A stretch of DNA of 64,000 nt from Halorientalis marina. GTDB taxonomy: Archaea > Halobacteriota > Halobacteria > Halobacteriales > Haloarculaceae. The notes under the pieces were generated by a model, which ran no database searches, was not told the origin of the DNA, and was given only the letters and a program-made list of their open reading frames with translations. The stretch lies in assembly GCF_023028345.1 (NCBI RefSeq), contig NZ_CP095487.1:2976001-3040000 (forward strand), in the 5' to 3' direction. Positions 59,827 through 64,000 of the stretch are shown here, one piece after another (position 1 is the stretch's first letter; every line of letters starts with the position of its first letter). The position numbers were made by a program, and so were the translations under genes.

Positions 59827-61128
59827 TCACGGCGACCACTCCCAGTTCTGGACGGCGACGCGTTCGCCCTCGGCGAACCCCTCGCGGTCCTCGGGGACGA
59901 CGACCCACCCGTCGGCGAGGGCGACGCTGGAGAGGACGCCCGCACCGCTCGCTCGGGTCGGCTCCGCGACGGGGCGGTCCGCGTCCAGCGTATCGCCCTC
60001 GGCGTCTGCGGTCGCGCTCGTCGGGATGGCGGTTCGCTCGTCACCCCCGTCGTCGAGCCGGACCCTGGCGAACGTCCGAACGCCCGGCTCGCTGGCGACC
60101 TTCCGGCCGAGGACGGCCTCGGTGGTGGGGTGGGAGTCGAGCGGGTAGTGGCCGCTCCACTTGACCGCCGGGCGGAGGAACTGGACGGCGTTGACGATGC
60201 AGGCGACGGGGTAGCCCGGGAGCATGATGATCGGCGTCTCGCGGACGACGCCGAAGCCGACGGGGTGGCCGGGCTTCAACGCGACGCCGTGGACCAGCAC
60301 CTCCCCGAGGTCGTCGATGACCTCCGGGAGGAGGTCGCGCTCGCCGACCGAGGAGCCGCCGGTGGTGACGATCACGTCCCGCACGAGGTCGCGCTCGATG
60401 GCCGCCCGGAGGGAGCTGTGGTCGTCGGTGACGACGTTCCGGTAGGTCGCCTTCCCGCCCCAGCGCTCGACGTACTGGGCGACGGTGAGGCCGTTGGTCT
60501 CGATCACCTCGCCCGGTGCGGGGTCGCGCTGGACGAGTTCTTCCCCGGTCGGCGTCACCGCTACCTCCGGGCGCTGGTAGCACTCGACCTCGTCGACGCC
60601 GACGGATTTGAGCAGGCCGATATCGGAGGGGCGGAGCCGGTGGCCGGGCTCGTAGAGCGTCCGTCCCGACGCCACGTCCTCGCCGGCGGGCGCGACGTTT
60701 TCCCCCTCCGCGACGGCGTCGAACACCTCCACCTCGTCGCGGTGTGTGTCGGTGTGTTCGACCATCACGACGGCGTCCGCGCCGGGGGGAATCTCGCTCC
60801 CGGTGTGGACCCGGAGAGCCTCCTCGGGACCGACCGCGGGCGGGTCGTCGTCGGTCTCCGCGGGCGGCTCTTTCGCCCGGAGGATGGCGGGCGAGCGGTC
60901 GCCGGCGCCGAAGGTATCCTCGGCACGGACGGCGAACCCGTCCATGGCCGCCCGGTCGTAGTGTGGCACCTCCCGGCGGGCGGTTACCGTCGACGCGAGG
61001 GCCCGTCCCCCGGCCGTGGTCAGCGGGACCGTCTCGGTTCGGTCGTGGGGAGTGAGGGCTTCGCGGAGCCGTTCGCGGGCCTCGCGGAGCCGTGTCATCT
61101 TCTTGAACCCCGACTCGCGTACGTCCAT
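59827..61128 (-). CDS. moeA: Molybdopterin molybdenumtransferase MoeA
   Basis: 433 aa with MoeA domains only: VPHYDRAAMDGFAVRAEDTF, GSEIPPGADAVVMVEHTDT, VTPTGEELVQRDPAPGEVI, VIVTTGGSSVGERDLLPEVI and VALKPGHPVGFGV, PGYPVACIVN. The closing MoeA domain IV (GAGVLSSVALADGWVVVPED) is complete. First gene of the pair. Two MoeA paralogues may divide tungsten and molybdenum, as proposed for other archaea; which handles which is unknown. Confidence 0.93.
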   Translation of the reverse strand: MDVRESGFKKMTRLREARERLREALTPHDRTETVPLTTAGGRALASTVTARREVPHYDRAAMDGFAVRAEDTFGAGDRSPAILRAKEPPAETDDDPPAVGPEEALRVHTGSEIPPGADAVVMVEHTDTHRDEVEVFDAVAEGENVAPAGEDVASGRTLYEPGHRLRPSDIGLLKSVGVDEVECYQRPEVAVTPTGEELVQRDPAPGEVIETNGLTVAQYVERWGGKATYRNVVTDDHSSLRAAIERDLVRDVIVTTGGSSVGERDLLPEVIDDLGEVLVHGVALKPGHPVGFGVVRETPIIMLPGYPVACIVNAVQFLRPAVKWSGHYPLDSHPTTEAVLGRKVASEPGVRTFARVRLDDGGDERTAIPTSATADAEGDTLDADRPVAEPTRASGAGVLSSVALADGWVVVPEDREGFAEGERVAVQNWEWSP

Positions 61129-61220
61129 ATCCGAGGGTGGGACGCCGAAGGCAAAAAGCGTCCGGCGACCTCCCCGCAGGGTTCGGAAAGGGTAAGTGCC
61201 TCTCGGGGGAAAGAGCGCTC

Positions 61221-62567
61221 GTGACGTCGACAGTCCGGCGAGCGGGCGCCTTCGCGGCCATCGGAACGCTGGCCCTGCTCGTGCCGGCAGCGGGGCGCGT
61301 GCAGGACCCGGCGACGACGACCGTCATCGGGACGGCACCGTTCGTCGCCATCGCCGTGCTGTCGCTGTACGTCGTCGACGACGGCGTTCTCTTCGAGTTG
61401 TTCGCCCGCCCGGGCGACCGCCGGGACCAGCGCCTCTACGGCCTCGCCGGTTTCGCCCTCGCCGCCGCCGGGCTCGCGCTCATCACCGTCCAGTTCGATC
61501 TCGCGGTCGCCGGCTACGTCGGCGCCGTCTGTATCCTCGCGTACGGCAACCTCGGCGAACAGGCGGTCCGGGCCTACAGCGACGAACCCGTCTTCGCCGT
61601 CGCCGGGTTCAGCGCCGCCGGCTTCCTCGCCGGTGTCGGGGCCCAGGTCGCCAGTGCCATCCTCGCCGGGACCGGGCTCGACCTCCCGACGACGCTGTTT
61701 TTCGCCGCCAGCGGCGCCCTGCTCGGTGCCCTGCTCCGGACCGTCCTCTTCGAGCGCGACGATCCGCTGGTCGTCGTCTCCATCGCGCTGTTGCTGTGGC
61801 TGTTCGCCGACCTCGACGTGCCCGTCGAGACCACCCGCGTCCTGGTCGCGCTCGGCGTGACCGTCGGCCTCGGCTACGTCTCCTACGCGCTGGAGACGGC
61901 CTCGCTCCCGGGGATGCTCACTGGCGTCCTACTCGGACTCCTCACCATCGTCCTCGGCGACTACGGCTGGTTTCTCATGCTCATCACCTTCTTCGGCGTC
62001 GGCGGCCTCTCGACGAAGTTCCGCTACGAGGAGAAGCAAGCCCGCGGCATCGCCGAGGAGAACGAGGGCGCTCGCGGCAGCGGGAACGTCCTCGCGAACT
62101 CGCTGACCGCGCTCCTGTCCCTGCTCGCGGCCGCGGCCAGCCCCGAGTTCATCCCCGCCGACCCGCAGGTGTTCCTCTTTGCCTTCGCGGGGGCCATCGC
62201 GGCCGCGATGAGCGACACCCTCTCCAGCGAGATCGGCGGCCTCTTCGATAACCCGCGGCTGATCACGACCCTCCGCCCCGTCCCCCCGGGGACCGACGGG
62301 GCCGTCACCTGGCAGGGCGAACTCGCCGGCGTCGTCGGCGCGGGTCTTATCGCCGGCATCGCCGGGCTGATGTTCCAGTCGGTCGCGACGGTCGGCGTCG
62401 CCGTCATCCTCGCCGCCGGTGTCGTCGGCATGACCGCCGACAGCCTCCTCGGCGCGACCGTCGAGGGTCGGGGAATCGGCAACCAGGGCGTCAACTTCCT
62501 CGCGACGGTCGTGGCCGCCGTCGCCGGCGCCGCCCTCGCCGTCGCGACCGGCCTCACCCCGCTATGA
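61221..62567 (+). CDS. DUF92 integral membrane protein
   Basis: 448 aa, GTG start, about 12 hydrophobic segments. The conserved DUF92 region is at the C-terminal half: GWFLMLITFFGVGGLSTKFR, YEEKQARGIAEENEGARGSG, NVLANSLTALLSLLAA, FAGAIAAAMSDTLSSEIG and GTDGAVTWQGELAGVVGAGL. The plant member VTE6 is a phytyl-phosphate kinase, so an isoprenoid-phosphate kinase role is possible here. It overlaps the acetyltransferase gene by ATGA. Confidence 0.85.
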   Translation: MTSTVRRAGAFAAIGTLALLVPAAGRVQDPATTTVIGTAPFVAIAVLSLYVVDDGVLFELFARPGDRRDQRLYGLAGFALAAAGLALITVQFDLAVAGYVGAVCILAYGNLGEQAVRAYSDEPVFAVAGFSAAGFLAGVGAQVASAILAGTGLDLPTTLFFAASGALLGALLRTVLFERDDPLVVVSIALLLWLFADLDVPVETTRVLVALGVTVGLGYVSYALETASLPGMLTGVLLGLLTIVLGDYGWFLMLITFFGVGGLSTKFRYEEKQARGIAEENEGARGSGNVLANSLTALLSLLAAAASPEFIPADPQVFLFAFAGAIAAAMSDTLSSEIGGLFDNPRLITTLRPVPPGTDGAVTWQGELAGVVGAGLIAGIAGLMFQSVATVGVAVILAAGVVGMTADSLLGATVEGRGIGNQGVNFLATVVAAVAGAALAVATGLTPL

Positions 62568-63040
62568 TCCGCCCCGCCCGACCCGCCGACCGCCCGCGAC
62601 TCCGGGCCATCCAGACCGTCTCGCTCGCCGAACCCTGGCCGGAACTCCTCGAAACCGCCGTCGACGGGGCCGGCGTCGTCCGCGTCGTGACGGCACCCGA
62701 TGCCAGCGGAACGACTGCAGACACCGCTGTCGACGCTGCCAGCGGCGACACCGACCAGCCCGTCGGCTACGCGGTCGCGCTCCCGAAGGACGAGGCGGCG
62801 TACCTCGCGGAGATCGCGGTCGCGCCCGCCCACCGCCGGCAGGGCCACGGCTCGCACCTCCTGGGGGACCTCCTCGCTGGCTTCGCGGCCGAGGGCTTCG
62901 AGCGAGCGTGGCTCACGGTCCGGGTGGACGACCGCGGCGCGCGGGCCTTCTACGAGACCCACGACTTCCGCGTCCGGGCACTGCTCCCGCACCACTACGA
63001 GGACGGCGACGGACTGGAACTGGTGCGGCCGCTTCAGTGA
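62564..63040 (+). CDS. GNAT-family N-acetyltransferase (RimI-like)
   Basis: 158 aa. Acetyl-CoA binding signature [20 protein letters not shown] (the R/Q-x-x-G-x-G/A loop) and the C-terminal [18 protein letters not shown] that orients the acceptor are intact. Starts [17 protein letters not shown] as RimI-like enzymes do. A low-complexity insertion ([17 protein letters not shown]) sits in the middle. Coupled to the DUF92 gene. Acceptor unknown. Confidence 0.88.
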   Translation: MIRPARPADRPRLRAIQTVSLAEPWPELLETAVDGAGVVRVVTAPDASGTTADTAVDAASGDTDQPVGYAVALPKDEAAYLAEIAVAPAHRRQGHGSHLLGDLLAGFAAEGFERAWLTVRVDDRGARAFYETHDFRVRALLPHHYEDGDGLELVRPLQ

Positions 63041-64000
63041 CTCGTCGCGGAGGGCTGTTCGCCCGCGAACTCCTCGGCCGTCCTGATGCGGACGCCGGTG
63101 GGTTTCTTGACGAACTCGCCCTCGCTCTCGGCGACGATCCGCTCGACGCCGCGCTGTGCGGCCACGTCGAGAACGCGCTGAGTCAACTCCCCGTCGATGA
63201 CGACCGTCGCCGGCACCTGCTCGGCGTTCGCGACGCTCTCGAACGCCTCGGCGACCGGGGCCGAATCGACGACCCCGAACTCGCTGTCGAGCAGGCGGAC
63301 CGTCCCGCTCTCCTCGCCGACGACCGCGAGGACGTGGCCCGCCAGCGTGTCCGGGTCCGACGGCGCGGCCTCCGCTCCCGTCTCGACGGCCGCTTCCTCG
63401 TCCGACTGCCCACCAGCCGGTTCGTCGCCTCCCGGCTCTCCGTCTCCCGGTTCGCCGTCTTCCGACCCGTCGGTGTCCGACGCGGCTTCGGCGTCCGACT
63501 TCGCCGCGGCACCTGCGGCGTCGTCGGCCGCCGACGCTTCGGCGCCCGCGTCGCTGGGTGACGGTTCGTCCGCGTCGTCGGCTGCCACACCCTCGTCGTC
63601 GGGACCCGGTGTTTCCATCGCGTCGGGCGGTGCGGGTCTGGCACTGCCGTCGGTGGCGGTGACGGTCTCGTGTGGCGAACTGGCGTCGGCGATGGCCTCG
63701 TAGGGGACCTTCTCCCGCAGGGCGGCCATGATCTGGTCACGGGAGAGGTCCTCGACGGACTCGCCGGCCGGGGCGAAGGCGACGTAGTCGATGTTGCCGA
63801 CCTGGTCGAGTTCCTTACAGATCAGGTCGCCGCCGCGGTCGCCGTCGAGGAAGGCCGTCACCGTCCGGTCCTGTGTGAGGTTCGCCACCGCGTCGGGGAC
63901 GTTCGTTCCCTCGACGGCGATGGCGTTTTTGATGCCGTACTGGAGGAGCTGGCGCACGTCGGCCCGCCCCTCGACGACGATGATGGCGTCGCTGTCCGCG
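63034..64000 (-). CDS. dnaG: DNA primase-like DnaG, 5' end outside window
   Basis: Only the C-terminal 322 residues are in the window; the frame is open to the edge. The Toprim core is visible: [20 protein letters not shown] and [18 protein letters not shown] (the DxD metal pair). [17 protein letters not shown] follows, then a long acidic disordered linker (about 100 residues rich in Ala/Asp/Glu/Gly/Pro), then a conserved end domain ([54 protein letters not shown]). Archaeal DnaG works with the exosome as well as in RNA-primer synthesis. Its stop overlaps the end of the GNAT gene. Confidence 0.93.
   Translation of the reverse strand, partial: ADSDAIIVVEGRADVRQLLQYGIKNAIAVEGTNVPDAVANLTQDRTVTAFLDGDRGGDLICKELDQVGNIDYVAFAPAGESVEDLSRDQIMAALREKVPYEAIADASSPHETVTATDGSARPAPPDAMETPGPDDEGVAADDADEPSPSDAGAEASAADDAAGAAAKSDAEAASDTDGSEDGEPGDGEPGGDEPAGGQSDEEAAVETGAEAAPSDPDTLAGHVLAVVGEESGTVRLLDSEFGVVDSAPVAEAFESVANAEQVPATVVIDGELTQRVLDVAAQRGVERIVAESEGEFVKKPTGVRIRTAEEFAGEQPSATSH

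Overview
The window is chromosomal DNA from an extremely halophilic archaeon (class Halobacteria). The signs are very high GC, strongly acidic proteins, archaeal information-processing genes (aIF-1A, aIF-5A with deoxyhypusine synthase, archaeal DnaG, TrmY), haloarchaea-specific families (HalOD1, HTH_10, LWR-salt, amphi-Trp) and leaderless genes with a TATA-like box about 25-30 bases before the start codon. The genus cannot be fixed from the sequence alone; a Haloarcula/Halomicrobium-type organism is only a guess.

Layout. 1-6.6 kb: a tightly packed, translationally coupled acyl-CoA operon (acyl-CoA synthetase cut by the window edge, acyl-CoA dehydrogenase, biotin carboxylase/BCCP, carboxyltransferase with a PccX-like head, MaoC hydratase). 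6.7-16.1 kb: housekeeping and envelope genes (methyltransferase, enoyl-CoA hydratase, PMT-type glycosyltransferase, 3'-5' exonuclease, TrmY, carotenoid oxygenase, phosphodiesterase, two-gene ABC exporter). 16.2 kb: tRNA-Pro(CGG), whose 3' end is repeated 142 bases downstream. 16.4-29.1 kb: core genes (gamma-type carbonic anhydrase, FAH hydrolase, DUF547, two universal stress proteins, MsrB, FKBP, SDR, aIF-1A, a cold shock protein, an HTH_10/HalOD1 regulatory patch, MFS, FAD protein, MgtE, amphi-Trp).

29.2-36.65 kb is an accessory island with visibly lower GC. It holds a broken siderophore-binding lipoprotein behind a DtxR-type palindrome, a PQQ-propeller fragment, a PIN-domain toxin-antitoxin pair, an HxlR regulator with an SDR and a D-2-hydroxyacid dehydrogenase, and a CapA-family lipoprotein that seems to have lost its last 53 codons to a nonsense mutation. 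Four copies of one dispersed repeat (about 36-140 bases) sit exactly at the joints between these modules.

36.7-49 kb: response regulator, deoxyhypusine synthase, MFS, YchF-like GTPase, Nif3, a zinc-finger/disordered/winged-helix protein, agmatinase adjacent to aIF-5A, a membrane protein, a hotdog protein, an ABC1 kinase, Hsp20. 48.4-52.1 kb: two cis-prenyltransferase homologues with complementary motif loss (suggesting a heteromeric, DHDDS/NgBR-like enzyme), a Tat-exported protein between them, and a tandem array of four nearly identical cold shock genes. 52.2-64 kb: a siroheme/heme cluster (fused AhbA-AhbB, precorrin-2 dehydrogenase, HemA), pterin dehydratase, LWR-salt protein, HAD hydrolase, two MoeA proteins (one fused to a periplasmic-binding-like domain), a DUF92 membrane protein, a GNAT enzyme and the 3' part of dnaG.

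Most attractive leads: the split cis-prenyltransferase pair, the repeat that punctuates the accessory island, the four-gene csp array with a palindrome over its TATA box, and the CapA gene with an in-frame stop.
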